The notes under the pieces are model-generated. The model did not search any database and was not told the DNA's origin. It saw nothing but the letters and a program-made list of their open reading frames with translations. Positions 20,321 through 29,849 of a stretch of DNA of 64,000 bases are shown here, one piece after another; positions within the stretch are counted from its first letter, which is position 1, and the number at the start of each line of letters is the position of its first letter. The translations under genes were made by a program, and so were the position numbers. Source of the stretch: Acinetobacter ihumii (GTDB lineage: Bacteria; Pseudomonadota; Gammaproteobacteria; Pseudomonadales; Moraxellaceae); the NCBI RefSeq assembly GCF_900625095.1, contig NZ_LR130760.1, forward strand, positions 124,125 through 188,124. Reading direction: 5' to 3'.

Positions 20321-21022
20321 ATGAGTTACTCTCACCATATCGAAAATCATTATATTCATCGTGCTGGCTGGCTTCGTGCGTCTGTTTTGGGTGCCAATGA
20401 TGGCATTATTTCTGTGACCAGTCTGGTCATGGGCATGGCAGCCAGTGGTGCCAATACGCATACATTACTAATTGCCTGTATCGCGGGGTTAATTTCGGGC
20501 GCAACGTCGATGGCAGCAGGTGAATATGTATCCGTTCAATCTCAAAAAGATATTGAACATGCAGATTTAAAATTTGAAGCACGTGAACTTGAAAAAAATC
20601 CACATTTAGAGTTGGATGAACTCACCATGATTTATATTCATCGTGGTTTAACGCCAGAGCTTGCAAGAGAAGTTGCCATTCAACTGACCGAAAAAGATGC
20701 ATTACAAGCACACGCTCGTGATGAAATTGGGATTGTCGATCACACAGCCGCACGTCCTATTCAAGCTGCATTGTCTTCGGCATTGGCATTTTCACTCGGT
20801 GCCTTGTGTCCTATGCTGGCAATTTTATGTAGTTCCCCTGCTCATACTGAACGTGTAGTTTTAGTGGCTAGTGTTGTTTCTCTCGTTATTTTAGGAGCAT
20901 TATCCAGCTATTTTGCAGGCACGTCCTTATGGAAAGGCAGTCTAAGAATTACGATTTGGGGTATTCTGGCGATGGCATTTTCAAGCTGGATCGGTTCTTT
21001 TTTTAACGTGGCTGGCGTTTAA
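20321..21022 (+). CDS. VIT1/CCC1 family iron/manganese transporter
   Basis: This 233-residue inner-membrane protein opens with the family signature GWLRASVLGANDGIISVTSLVMG. Five membrane segments are expected: two near the N-terminus and three after ~155. Between them lies a cytoplasmic helical region (ISGATSMAAGEYVSVQSQKD, then Glu-rich helices) that in relatives binds metal. VIT1/CCC1 proteins move Fe2+ or Mn2+ out of the cytosol. An AAGG box precedes the ATG. Its stop overlaps the stop of the convergent gene at TTAA 21019-21022, leaving no room for a terminator. Confidence 0.9.
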   Translation: MSYSHHIENHYIHRAGWLRASVLGANDGIISVTSLVMGMAASGANTHTLLIACIAGLISGATSMAAGEYVSVQSQKDIEHADLKFEARELEKNPHLELDELTMIYIHRGLTPELAREVAIQLTEKDALQAHARDEIGIVDHTAARPIQAALSSALAFSLGALCPMLAILCSSPAHTERVVLVASVVSLVILGALSSYFAGTSLWKGSLRITIWGILAMAFSSWIGSFFNVAGV

Positions 21023-21798
21023 ATTATTTTCTCATTCATATAGCGCCAATAACGTTTTGGAACATACTGAATATGTAATTTGATATTGTTCCTTGCCTCA
21101 ATATTGACGCTTTTAAAATAGTCTTTCCACAGTTGATCATATAAAGCTTCATGTTCATCCAGCTCTAAAGTAAAATTTTGACTAAATCCATTCTCAATAT
21201 TTTTATCCAGCAATGATGCATCAAGCTCGACCTGATGGGTTTGTTGTAAGTCATAATAAATACCGTAATGACGTTTTTCATCATAAATCAACCATTTCTG
21301 ATCTTGATAACGCGCTTTAAAATGTTTTTCGATTAATGGCAATACATTAAAATCTGGACGAACCAGACTCACAAATAATCCATCTTGAGTTTTTTTGAAG
21401 CGGACAAAAGCCTCCATTCGATGCTTCTCACGTCCTACTTGTTTGGTCCACTGTGATACACCCAGCACATCGGCGTGACCATAGTTTTTTTCAACCGAAA
21501 ATGTGCTCTGGAATACATAAATAGCAAAATTAAACAAATGCTGAAATGCAATCAATTGCTCTGACAAGAACGTGTAGTGAAAGCGTTTAATGGCTTCATT
21601 GGAAAGTTTTTGAGTTAAACCTTTCCAGACACGCTGCGCATGTTGCTCTTGGCTGGCAACCACAATGCTTTCTGCAAAAAGCGAATCTTGTAGCTGATGT
21701 TCAAGAGCAAGCTGCACATCAAATTCTTTAAATTGAAATGCCCGAAAAATACAACTGAGTAAACCTGTAAAGCTGCCATCAAACTGATAAATGATCAT
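21019..21798 (-). CDS. TIGR03915/DUF4130 family putative DNA repair protein
   Basis: The ~259-residue protein starts MIIYQFDGSFTGLLSCIFRAF, the family's characteristic opening. Related domains are fused to UdgX-type uracil-DNA-binding proteins in other bacteria. The family is almost always encoded beside the TIGR03916 radical-SAM protein, as here (30 bases apart, same strand). The open frame extends to 21951, but that would overlap the upstream gene; ATG 21798 is the family start. The biochemical activity is unknown. A role in DNA repair or modification is inferred from partners and the fusion. Confidence 0.85.
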   Translation of the reverse strand: MIIYQFDGSFTGLLSCIFRAFQFKEFDVQLALEHQLQDSLFAESIVVASQEQHAQRVWKGLTQKLSNEAIKRFHYTFLSEQLIAFQHLFNFAIYVFQSTFSVEKNYGHADVLGVSQWTKQVGREKHRMEAFVRFKKTQDGLFVSLVRPDFNVLPLIEKHFKARYQDQKWLIYDEKRHYGIYYDLQQTHQVELDASLLDKNIENGFSQNFTLELDEHEALYDQLWKDYFKSVNIEARNNIKLHIQYVPKRYWRYMNEKII

Positions 21799-21827
21799 TT
21801 GAAATGATTTCAATTCAATCGACTTGG

Positions 21828-23087
21828 TTAAAAACCAAAGCCCAACTGAGGGGAAAGTTGTTTGCTGTATTTCGACTGCCCCGATTGTAAAATTTGCTGA
21901 CGAACCTGATGGGGTTGTAAATCTCTTTGAAACTGTGGAGTATCCATACAACGAATAAAATGCTGTGCTCGGCTATACGCCACGCCCATACGTTTAAGCT
22001 GATCGATCCGAAGTGCGCCAAAACGTCTAGCCTGCACAATTTTTTGTGCTGATTTCACCCCAATACCCGGTACACGTAAAATCATGTTGTAATCCGCTCG
22101 ATTTAAATCGACTGGAAACTGTTCAGGATGACGCAAAGCCCATCCTAACTTTGGGTCTACATCCAAATCCAGATGCGGGTGTTGTGGATTAACAATTTCA
22201 TCGGCAGCAAAGCCATAAAAACGCATCAACCAATCGGACTGATATAAACGATTTTCCCGAAGTAATGGGGGGGCTGAACCGACCATCGGTAAGGCTTTTT
22301 CTTGTTCATTGATTGGAATATATCCTGAATAATAAACACGTTTCAGTTTAAATTCCTTGTAATGGCGATCTGCCATCATCATCACATCATAATCTGTTTC
22401 ATTGGCTGCACCGACCACCATTTGTGTGGTTTGCCCTGCGGGAACAAACTTTGGCACAGACCGAATCAGTTTGCGTTCATCTTTTAACTGAATGAGACGA
22501 TCACGCACAATACCCAAATCCTTTTGCACTTCAGCATGCGTTTTTTCAGGTGCAAAACGTTTCAGTCCATCTGCTGTAGGCATTTCCAGATTAATGCTCA
22601 TACGGTCTGCATATAAACCTGCTTCGGTGATTAATTCTGGCGATGCACCCGGAATGGTTTTTAAATGGATATAGCCATTAAAGTTTTCCTCCAGTCTTAA
22701 CTTTTTTACCACCTGCAACATGCGTTCCATGGTGTGATCCGCAGATTTAAAAATGCCCGAACTTAAAAACAAGCCTTCAATATAATTACGCCGATAAAAG
22801 TTAATGGTCAGATCAACCACTTCCTGCACAGTAAAAGCAGCGCGTTGAATGTCATTGGAACGCCGCGAAACACAGTAAGCGCAATCAAAAATGCATACAT
22901 TACTGAATAAAATTTTCAGCAAGGAAACACAGCGACCATCTTCGGTGTATGAATGACAAATCCCTGAGCCTGTATTACCCAAACCTTTGTCTTTATTTTT
23001 TCGATTACTACCGCTTGATGAACAAGACACATCATATTTAGCGGCATCAGCTAAAATTTGCAGCTTTTCGCGGATACGATCTGACAT
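21828..23087 (-). CDS. Radical SAM protein, putative DNA modification/repair (TIGR03916)
   Basis: The 419-residue protein carries the 4Fe-4S/SAM motif CIFDCAYC (Cys65, Cys69, Cys72), a C-x3-C-x2-C triad. Further cysteines upstream (about 22, 44, 53) are close enough to bind a second centre. The C-terminal region (~339-350, VPGIGVKSAQKI) is a helix-hairpin-helix DNA-binding motif. That combination is why the family is predicted to act on DNA. ATG 23087 is preferred over GTG 23108 because AGGTGA lies 6 bases upstream. It is first gene of a two-gene unit with the DUF4130 protein. The photolyase gene lies ~1.6 kb beyond that unit. Confidence 0.88.
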   Translation of the reverse strand: MSDRIREKLQILADAAKYDVSCSSSGSNRKNKDKGLGNTGSGICHSYTEDGRCVSLLKILFSNVCIFDCAYCVSRRSNDIQRAAFTVQEVVDLTINFYRRNYIEGLFLSSGIFKSADHTMERMLQVVKKLRLEENFNGYIHLKTIPGASPELITEAGLYADRMSINLEMPTADGLKRFAPEKTHAEVQKDLGIVRDRLIQLKDERKLIRSVPKFVPAGQTTQMVVGAANETDYDVMMMADRHYKEFKLKRVYYSGYIPINEQEKALPMVGSAPPLLRENRLYQSDWLMRFYGFAADEIVNPQHPHLDLDVDPKLGWALRHPEQFPVDLNRADYNMILRVPGIGVKSAQKIVQARRFGALRIDQLKRMGVAYSRAQHFIRCMDTPQFQRDLQPHQVRQQILQSGQSKYSKQLSPQLGFGF

Positions 23088-23206
23088 GAAAATCACCTGT
23101 GAACTCACTTTGTTCTAGTATAAAAAACCGTGGCCTGAACAGGTGCTTTAACGTCTATTTAAACGACATGAGCTGTCGCTTAAAATGTAACGGATATTGG
23201 AGAGAA

Positions 23207-24022
23207 CTAAAATAACAGTGGTGTTTCATCTGGTCGATGTTCGACTGACATCTCGTGTTCATCTTTTAGATTGACACCAGAAAAATCCAGTTGTAAAGAT
23301 TTTTTCATTAATGAAATCAAACGCTGTGTCGCAATTGTCACGGGAAGTCCCGCTGGACGTACATTTGAAATGCAATTACGCATGGCATCATGACAGCCCA
23401 AATGTGCATCATAGGTATAATAGATTCCCAAACTATCGGGAGAACTTAAACCGGGACGCTCTCCAATCAGCATCACCAACATTTTAGCATTTAAAATTTG
23501 AGCAACTTCATCGCCTAAAGCAACACGGCTGCCTTGTGCCACCACCAAGGGGGCAACTGACCAATCAAGTTGTTTAAATTCATGCATTAAATGATCAATT
23601 AGGCTGGGTGCATTTTCATCAATCGCCCGTGCAGACAAACCATCTCCCATGACCATCACAACATCATATTTCTGAGGATTTTCGGCTTGATATTGTTGTA
23701 ATTGTTGACGTGATTGTTCGCTTAGACTTCGACCTAAATCTGGACGTTTAAGATAAGTTTCTTTATCTACAGCGCAACTTTGCACCACCAGTAACGCATG
23801 CTTGAAATGCAAAAGCTTGTGTTTGAATTGCTCAACATCCAGCGCGTGTAAAACCGCATCTTTAGCCTGTGCATGTGCCAGTTGAAACTCCAGTAATGGT
23901 TTGGTCGGCACACTACAACCCACACGTCCCAATGCAATTCGCGCATCGGTAAAACTTTTTAGTTTGCTCCAGACATCCTGATGCAAGGATTGATCATATT
24001 GAGTGTCTTTCATTAATGCCAT
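23207..24022 (-). CDS. eutC: Ethanolamine ammonia-lyase small subunit
   Basis: The 271-residue light chain forms the adenosylcobalamin enzyme with EutB, cleaving ethanolamine to acetaldehyde and ammonia. Conserved blocks include DARIALGRVGCSVPT, GDGLSARAID and IGERPGLSSPDSLGIYYTY. E. coli EutC is ~295 residues; the difference is in the variable N-terminus. It sits 12 bases downstream of eutB. No eut shell genes or eutA reactivase are in the window. Confidence 0.94.
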   Translation of the reverse strand: MALMKDTQYDQSLHQDVWSKLKSFTDARIALGRVGCSVPTKPLLEFQLAHAQAKDAVLHALDVEQFKHKLLHFKHALLVVQSCAVDKETYLKRPDLGRSLSEQSRQQLQQYQAENPQKYDVVMVMGDGLSARAIDENAPSLIDHLMHEFKQLDWSVAPLVVAQGSRVALGDEVAQILNAKMLVMLIGERPGLSSPDSLGIYYTYDAHLGCHDAMRNCISNVRPAGLPVTIATQRLISLMKKSLQLDFSGVNLKDEHEMSVEHRPDETPLLF

Positions 24023-24034
24023 AACGTCCTCCTG

Positions 24035-25420
24035 TTAAGACATCAACAAGCGTGAAAATTTTTCTGGTAAATGTTCTGCCCATTGAATGTGATGCTGTGA
24101 CTGTTTAAAAATTCCCTGTTGTTCAAGCCATGATTTAAACTCAGGTGCGGGTTCTAATCCTAATAATTGGCGGACATACAATGCATCATGAAATGATGTG
24201 GTTTGATAGTTCAGCATCACATCATCCGAACCGGGAATGCCCATAATAAAATTAATCCCTGCATTGCCTAATAAGGTGAGCAGGATATCCATGTCGTCCT
24301 GATCAGCATCGGCATGGTTGGTATAGCAAATGTCACAGCCCATAGGCACACCAAGCAATTTGCCACAAAAATGATCTTCTAAACCTGCACGAATAATTTG
24401 TTTACCGTTATAAAGATATTCTGGACCAATAAAACCAACCACAGTATTGACCAATAATGGCTTAAATTTTCGGGCAACCGCATAGGCACGTGCTTCTATG
24501 GTTTGCTGATCGACACCAAAATGGGTATTACTTGATAATGCACTGCCCTGACCCGTTTCAAAGTACATGACATTTTGCCCTAAGCTGCCTCGCTTTAAAC
24601 TTAATGCTGCTTCATAACCTTCTTGCAAAACAGCTAAGGAAATACCAAAGGCATCATTGGCTTGCTGAGTTCCTGCAATAGACTGAAACATTAAATCAAT
24701 CGGTACGCCTCGGTTTGCCAATTCAATACCTGATGTCACATGTGTTAAAACACAAGATTGGGTTGGAATTTCATAATGCTGAATGACATGATCCAAGAGT
24801 TTTAAAAGTTCAGATAAATTCTGCAAATTATCTGTGGCGGGATTAATTCCAATGACTGCATCGCCATTTCCATACATCAAACCATCCAGAATACTGGCTG
24901 AAATTCCCAGTAAATCATCGGTTGGGTGATTCGGCTGTAGCCGTGTCGATAAATGCCCTTCTAAACCAATCGTATTACGAAATTGAGTTACTACCCGACA
25001 TTTCTTCGCCACCAAAATCAAATCCTGATTGCGCATGATTTTACTGACCGCAGCCACCATTTCTGGAGTTAAGCCTGTTGCAAGTTCAGCCAATTTATCG
25101 GTTGTAGCATCTTGACTGAGTAGCCAGTTCCGAAAATCACCTACAGTAAAATGCGAGATTGGATAAAACGCCAAAGCATCATGATCATCAATAATGAGAC
25201 GAGTAATTTCATCATCTTCATACGCAGTGACGGTTTCATTTAAAAAATGCTTAAGCGGTAAATCGGCCAATGCCATTTGAGCTGCAACACGTTCTGTGGC
25301 ATCGGTTGCAGCAACCCCTGCCAGTTGATCGCCCGAACGTTCAGGAGTTGCTTTTGCCAATAATGTTTTTAATTCTTTAAATACATAACGTTGATTTGCA
25401 ACCGTAAACTCAAATGACAT
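24035..25420 (-). CDS. eutB: Ethanolamine ammonia-lyase large subunit
   Basis: The 461-residue catalytic chain is a TIM barrel that binds adenosylcobalamin and ethanolamine. Visible family blocks are RLQPNHPTDDLLGISASILDG split across 162-182, GDAVIGINPATDN, and GCDICYTNHADADQDDMD near the C-terminus. Length matches E. coli EutB (453). It lies 10 bases from the permease stop and 12 bases before eutC, so the three genes form an operon (permease-eutB-eutC). The product acetaldehyde must be handled by dehydrogenases encoded elsewhere. Activity needs B12, which many Acinetobacter must import. Confidence 0.95.
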   Translation of the reverse strand: MSFEFTVANQRYVFKELKTLLAKATPERSGDQLAGVAATDATERVAAQMALADLPLKHFLNETVTAYEDDEITRLIIDDHDALAFYPISHFTVGDFRNWLLSQDATTDKLAELATGLTPEMVAAVSKIMRNQDLILVAKKCRVVTQFRNTIGLEGHLSTRLQPNHPTDDLLGISASILDGLMYGNGDAVIGINPATDNLQNLSELLKLLDHVIQHYEIPTQSCVLTHVTSGIELANRGVPIDLMFQSIAGTQQANDAFGISLAVLQEGYEAALSLKRGSLGQNVMYFETGQGSALSSNTHFGVDQQTIEARAYAVARKFKPLLVNTVVGFIGPEYLYNGKQIIRAGLEDHFCGKLLGVPMGCDICYTNHADADQDDMDILLTLLGNAGINFIMGIPGSDDVMLNYQTTSFHDALYVRQLLGLEPAPEFKSWLEQQGIFKQSQHHIQWAEHLPEKFSRLLMS

Positions 25421-25429
25421 ATAGCCCTC

Positions 25430-26866
25430 CTAACGTAGATTTTCTTCGGCCGATTTAATATTGGCGAACTCTTCCTCAGGTGTGCCTGTCACCAGATGAT
25501 GTCGACTGTAGAACATGAAATACAAAATAAATGCGACATAAATAGCAGCAGCCATTAACCAGACTTTAGGATCGACCAGAAAACCTGCCACTACCGCGAT
25601 TGCAGATAGAATTAATGCAATGGATGCAGTGACAATACCACCCGGTGCTTTATAAGGACGTGGTAAATTTGGACGCGAAATTTTGAGTTTGATATACGAC
25701 ATCATCATCAACACGTATGACAAAGTTGCACCAAAAACAGCCATGAGAATGAGCAAATCACCTTCACCAGACAAGGACAGTAAAAAGCCGATAATACCGG
25801 GAATAATAATGGCCCAATGCGGTGTTTTATTTTTATTGGTTAAGGATAGTTTTTTGGGCAAATAGCCTGCTCGGGATAATGCAAATATTTGACGCGAATA
25901 GGCATAAATAATAGAAAAGAAACTCGCAATCAAACCGGCTAAACCGACAAAATTCACAAAAGCAGCCAGCCATGTGTTTTTACCATAAACAGCAACCAGT
26001 GCATCCACCAACGGTGCACCGGAGGCTTTTAATTGATCTGCACCTGCTGCACCAGCGCCTAAAAATAAAATCAGTATGGCGAAGGCAGCTAAAATCAGCA
26101 TAGAACCAATTAAACCACGCGGTAAAGATTTTGCAGGATCTTTGGCTTCTTCCGCCGCCAACGGCACTCCTTCGACCGCTAAAAAGAACCAGATTGCATA
26201 AGGGACCGCAGCCCAAATTCCAATATAACCCATCGGTAAGAAGGAACTGGCTCCTGCATGATCAGTCATCGCAATATTAAATAAATTCGCGCTATTAAAA
26301 TGTGGAATCATGGTCACGATAAATACCACAAGTGCCACGGAAGCAATCGCGGTAATCACGAACATGATTTTAAGTGCTTCGCCAGCACCTTTGAGATGAA
26401 TCCCCATAAAAATCAGGTAACACACCAGATAAACTGGCCAACCTCCTATTCCAAACAATGACTGGCAATATGCCCCAATAAACACCGCAATCGCCGCTGG
26501 AGCAATCGCATATTCAATGAGAATAGCCGTACCTGTCAAATAGCCACCCAATGGTCCAAAGGCGGTACGCGCAAAACTATAGCCACCACCTGCTGTGGGC
26601 AGCATGGTCGACATTTCCGACATCGCAAGACACATACATAGATACATGATTGCGACCACGACAGTTGCGATGAACATGCCACCCCAACCGCCCTGCGCCA
26701 GTCCAAAATTCCAGCCCGCAAAATCTCCTGAAATGACATAAGCAACGCCTAAACCCACCAGAAGAATCCACCCCACTGCCCCTTGTTTAAGTTGTCGTTG
26801 AGCAAAATATTCATGATCTGTTGCCGACAAAGGCAGATCATTTGTAATTGATTTAGTCTCTGACAT
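25430..26866 (-). CDS. eat: Ethanolamine permease (APC superfamily)
   Basis: The 478-residue protein has about 12 membrane segments and APC-type motifs such as ATLSYVLMMMSYIKLK and a Gly-rich first helix. Together with eutBC downstream it fits the Eat ethanolamine permease of bacteria that use ethanolamine without a microcompartment. The open frame begins at 26974, but ATG 26866 has GAGAGAAAG ~5-8 bases upstream and the family N-terminus (MSETKS). It is first gene of the operon, and the promoter must lie in 26867-27126, shared with a divergent gene. No regulator is adjacent. Confidence 0.9.
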   Translation of the reverse strand: MSETKSITNDLPLSATDHEYFAQRQLKQGAVGWILLVGLGVAYVISGDFAGWNFGLAQGGWGGMFIATVVVAIMYLCMCLAMSEMSTMLPTAGGGYSFARTAFGPLGGYLTGTAILIEYAIAPAAIAVFIGAYCQSLFGIGGWPVYLVCYLIFMGIHLKGAGEALKIMFVITAIASVALVVFIVTMIPHFNSANLFNIAMTDHAGASSFLPMGYIGIWAAVPYAIWFFLAVEGVPLAAEEAKDPAKSLPRGLIGSMLILAAFAILILFLGAGAAGADQLKASGAPLVDALVAVYGKNTWLAAFVNFVGLAGLIASFFSIIYAYSRQIFALSRAGYLPKKLSLTNKNKTPHWAIIIPGIIGFLLSLSGEGDLLILMAVFGATLSYVLMMMSYIKLKISRPNLPRPYKAPGGIVTASIALILSAIAVVAGFLVDPKVWLMAAAIYVAFILYFMFYSRHHLVTGTPEEEFANIKSAEENLR

Positions 26867-27126
26867 GATCTTTCTCTCATTTTTCATTTTTATGAGAAAA
26901 AGCAAGCATAATTCATACCAAGTCATATCCAATAAAAATTTGAAAAATGAAAAACTATTGAAAATCATAAACAATCAATTAAATTAGCTTAAAAATAAAA
27001 AATAGATTGCTTGAAACGCGTTTTAGGTTTTAGTCATGATCCATTTAGTAACAAAATAACCAACATTATTTGCATGTTTTTGTCGTTCCACGCTATGTTG
27101 AAACAAATGATTTGGATGAGCAAAGC

Positions 27127-28167
27127 ATGTCTGTTTTAGAACGATTAGAAATAAAACACCCCATTCTGTTGGCCCCGATGGCAGGTGTATCCACACCAGA
27201 ACTGGCAGCAGAAGTTTCTAACTCAGGTGGCTTAGGTGCTTTGGGTCTGGGGGCAAATACGGTTGAAGCAGCAAAAGTACAAATTTTAAAAACGCAGGAA
27301 CTCACGGATCATCCCTTTCAAGTCAATTTTTTCTGCCATCAATCTCAAGCTTTAAATGAGGTTGATGCCAAAAACTGGATCGAATATTTAAAACCCGCAT
27401 TCGAACGTTTTAATGTCTCTGTACCCAATGAATTAAACTGTATTTATCCAAGCTTTCTTGATAATGACGAGTTTCTCAATCTCGTTTTAGAAACGCGGCC
27501 TAAAGCCGTCAGTTTCCATTTTGGTATTCCGCATGCGCATCAGTTACGTGCACTTCGGGAAGCGGGCATTATCACATTGGTTTCAGCCACTAATCTGCTG
27601 GAAGCACAAGCGATAGAAGCTGCTGGGGTTGATATCATTATTGCACAAGGCATTGAAGCTGGTGGGCATCGGGGCATATTTAACCCAGAGATTGATGGCG
27701 CTGTTAAAACCAGTGATTTACTTCAGTTGATTGTTCAGCATTGTCAAATTCCTGTAATTGCTGCTGGTGGTATTATGAATGGTCGTCAAGCAAAACATAT
27801 GATGAATCTTGGTGCACAAGCCGTGCAACTGGGCACAGCGTTCGTTCAATGTAAAACTTCAAATGCCAATGCAGCCTATCGTCAGGCTCTTTTAAATCAC
27901 CCCTTAACACAAATCACCTCCAGTATTTCTGGTCGACCTGCACGCGGAATTATGAATCATTGGCAGACTCAGATAGATCAACCACAACGTCCGACGCCAC
28001 CTGCTTACCCTTATACTTATGATTTGGCTAAACAACTTCATGCCGTAGCAAGTCAACAAGGTGATCAGAGCTTTGCGGCATTTTGGGCAGGCAGCAATGT
28101 GGCTCAAATTCGTGAGATGGAAGCTAGAGATTTAATCAATCAACTGGTTCTGGAAATGGCTGAATAA
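27127..28167 (+). CDS. Nitronate monooxygenase (2-nitropropane dioxygenase family)
   Basis: This ~346-residue FMN TIM-barrel enzyme oxidises alkyl nitronates such as propionate 3-nitronate. PILLAPMAGVSTPELAAEVS and GALGLGANT form the N-terminal FMN site. QGIEAGGHRG supplies the conserved AGGH with the catalytic His, and PVIAAGGIMNG the phosphate-binding loop. ATG 27127 is chosen over the TTG at 27070. It is divergent from the ethanolamine operon, and no functional link is evident. Some members of this fold are enoyl reductases, but the AGGH motif fits class I/II nitronate monooxygenase. Confidence 0.88.
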   Translation: MSVLERLEIKHPILLAPMAGVSTPELAAEVSNSGGLGALGLGANTVEAAKVQILKTQELTDHPFQVNFFCHQSQALNEVDAKNWIEYLKPAFERFNVSVPNELNCIYPSFLDNDEFLNLVLETRPKAVSFHFGIPHAHQLRALREAGIITLVSATNLLEAQAIEAAGVDIIIAQGIEAGGHRGIFNPEIDGAVKTSDLLQLIVQHCQIPVIAAGGIMNGRQAKHMMNLGAQAVQLGTAFVQCKTSNANAAYRQALLNHPLTQITSSISGRPARGIMNHWQTQIDQPQRPTPPAYPYTYDLAKQLHAVASQQGDQSFAAFWAGSNVAQIREMEARDLINQLVLEMAE

Positions 28168-28201
28168 GCCATTTTTACTTATAATGTTGTATTACCCAGA
28201 A

Positions 28202-28723
28202 TTATGAATGCCGCTCCACAAGCATGTATACCAGATCCAGAACTGGACATTCATAACCCATAGCAGTTAAAGCGGCAGTCACCTGAGCACGATGATGGGT
28301 ACCATGATTAAAAACATGTAATAAAGTCGCTGCATAAGGTAAACATTTTTGCTGACCTGTCGTGGTCTGATAATTTAAATTACCATTCAATGTGACGTCA
28401 TCAAGCCGTTCAATCAATTCAATCCAGTTTTTACTTTTAGATTCTAATTGAGCAAGAAGCCGCACATGATCAGTTTCAATCGTTGTATTTAGTTTGGTTT
28501 GAGGAGAAATATTTTGCGCGAAGCGGACATACCAGATATAGTGTTCACCTGCCAATAAATGATTCAAGGTACCAAAAATACTGTTAAAAAATAAACCGGC
28601 ATCTCGATATAGATCATCTTTTACTACATTTTTTAAATAGACGCCAAGCTGCTGGGTTGCCCAGATATTATAATCTGCCATGAGCAATAACGTTTCTTTG
28701 CTTATTAGATATTGCCCAGACAT
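28202..28723 (-). CDS. DinB family protein
   Basis: This 173-residue four-helix-bundle protein has His residues in the pattern of a DinB metal site: NHLLAGEHYIWYVRF near 55, and HVFNHGTHHRAQV near 135-147. DinB/YfiT proteins are putative metal-dependent hydrolases or thiol transferases. Despite the name they are unrelated to DNA polymerase IV. It is 19 bases downstream of dusB, so probably in the same transcript. The substrate is unknown. Confidence 0.87.
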   Translation of the reverse strand: MSGQYLISKETLLLMADYNIWATQQLGVYLKNVVKDDLYRDAGLFFNSIFGTLNHLLAGEHYIWYVRFAQNISPQTKLNTTIETDHVRLLAQLESKSKNWIELIERLDDVTLNGNLNYQTTTGQQKCLPYAATLLHVFNHGTHHRAQVTAALTAMGYECPVLDLVYMLVERHS

Positions 28724-28742
28724 TTAATAATTTATCCTAAAC

Positions 28743-29768
28743 TTAGCTGATTGAGAGTAGATCTACTTTTTCAACCTGTACATCATCCATAGACTGTCCA
28801 AAATTCAATAATTGGTCAAAATAGTCCCGAACCACTCGTGCTTGTTCCAGTGTGCTTTCCATTTTATACATCCGTTGGCGAAATTCATTACTTGAACGTA
28901 AGCCCTTGGTGTACCAAGCAATATGTTTACGTGCAATTCGACATCCTGAATACTCCCCATAAAATTGATAGAGTTCATCCAAATGCCCCATTAAAACATC
29001 TTTGACTTCATCAATAGCAGGGGCATCTAAATGCTGACCCGTTTTTAAATAATGGGCAATTTCACGAAAAATCCACGGTCGACCCTGAGCTGCTCGCCCA
29101 ATCATAATTGCATCGGCACCGGTATAATCCAACACAAATTTGGCTTTTTCAGGACTGTCAATATCGCCATTGGCAATGACTGGAATCTTTAAAAGTGCTT
29201 TGACTTGTTGAATCAGATCATAGCGTGCTGTGTTTAAATACATGTCTTCACGGGTTCGACCATGTAAAGCCAATGCTGCAATACCCGCTTGTTCCGCGCG
29301 TTGTGCGACCCTTAAAATATTTTCATGACCGTTTAAATAACCCAGTCTTGTTTTTAAAGTCACAGGCACATCGACCGCAGCAACCACTGCATCCAAAATA
29401 CGTGCGACCAAGTCCTCATCTTGTAATAACGCCGAACCTGCCAGCTTATTACATACCTTTTTCGCTGGACAGCCCATATTAATGTCAACAATTTGTGCCC
29501 CATTGGCGACCTGGTAACGGGCAGCTTCTGCCAATTGTTCAGGATCAGAACCTGCAATTTGTGCTGAAATAGGCGCAAGTTCACCATCAAAATTAGCACG
29601 ATATAAGCTTTTCTTTGTCATTCGCAAGGTTTTATCAGCCGTCATCATTTCACTGACTGCATGCCCTGCACCAAAATACTTGCACAGCGAACGAAATGGA
29701 CGATCTGTGACGCCAGCCATAGGGGCCACAATTAAATTATTTGACAGTTGATAAGGGCCAATATACAT
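28743..29768 (-). CDS. dusB: tRNA-dihydrouridine synthase B
   Basis: This ~341-residue FMN enzyme reduces specific D-loop uridines in tRNA. The N-terminal MYIGPYQLSNNLIVAPMAGV followed by TDRPFR, the active-site Cys100 in DINMGCPAKKVCNK, and VIANGDI / GADAIMIGRAAQG (phosphate loop) identify DusB. In-frame ATGs at 29807, 29777 and 29768 are possible; the last aligns with E. coli DusB, and none has a strong ribosome site. In many gammaproteobacteria dusB precedes fis, but here DinB follows. It is divergent from the DUF1615 gene. Confidence 0.93.
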   Translation of the reverse strand: MYIGPYQLSNNLIVAPMAGVTDRPFRSLCKYFGAGHAVSEMMTADKTLRMTKKSLYRANFDGELAPISAQIAGSDPEQLAEAARYQVANGAQIVDINMGCPAKKVCNKLAGSALLQDEDLVARILDAVVAAVDVPVTLKTRLGYLNGHENILRVAQRAEQAGIAALALHGRTREDMYLNTARYDLIQQVKALLKIPVIANGDIDSPEKAKFVLDYTGADAIMIGRAAQGRPWIFREIAHYLKTGQHLDAPAIDEVKDVLMGHLDELYQFYGEYSGCRIARKHIAWYTKGLRSSNEFRQRMYKMESTLEQARVVRDYFDQLLNFGQSMDDVQVEKVDLLSIS

Positions 29769-29849
29769 AATATTCATGCATTTTTCGATCAGCATAGTAT
29801 ACTGCATCTGTCCTTTTGACTCATCTTTTTATCAAGGTGTTTTGTTTGT

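Noticed and set aside
28202-28723. DinB as DNA polymerase IV
   Set aside because: The protein is a 173-residue four-helix metal-binding DinB/YfiT type, unrelated to the Y-family polymerase.
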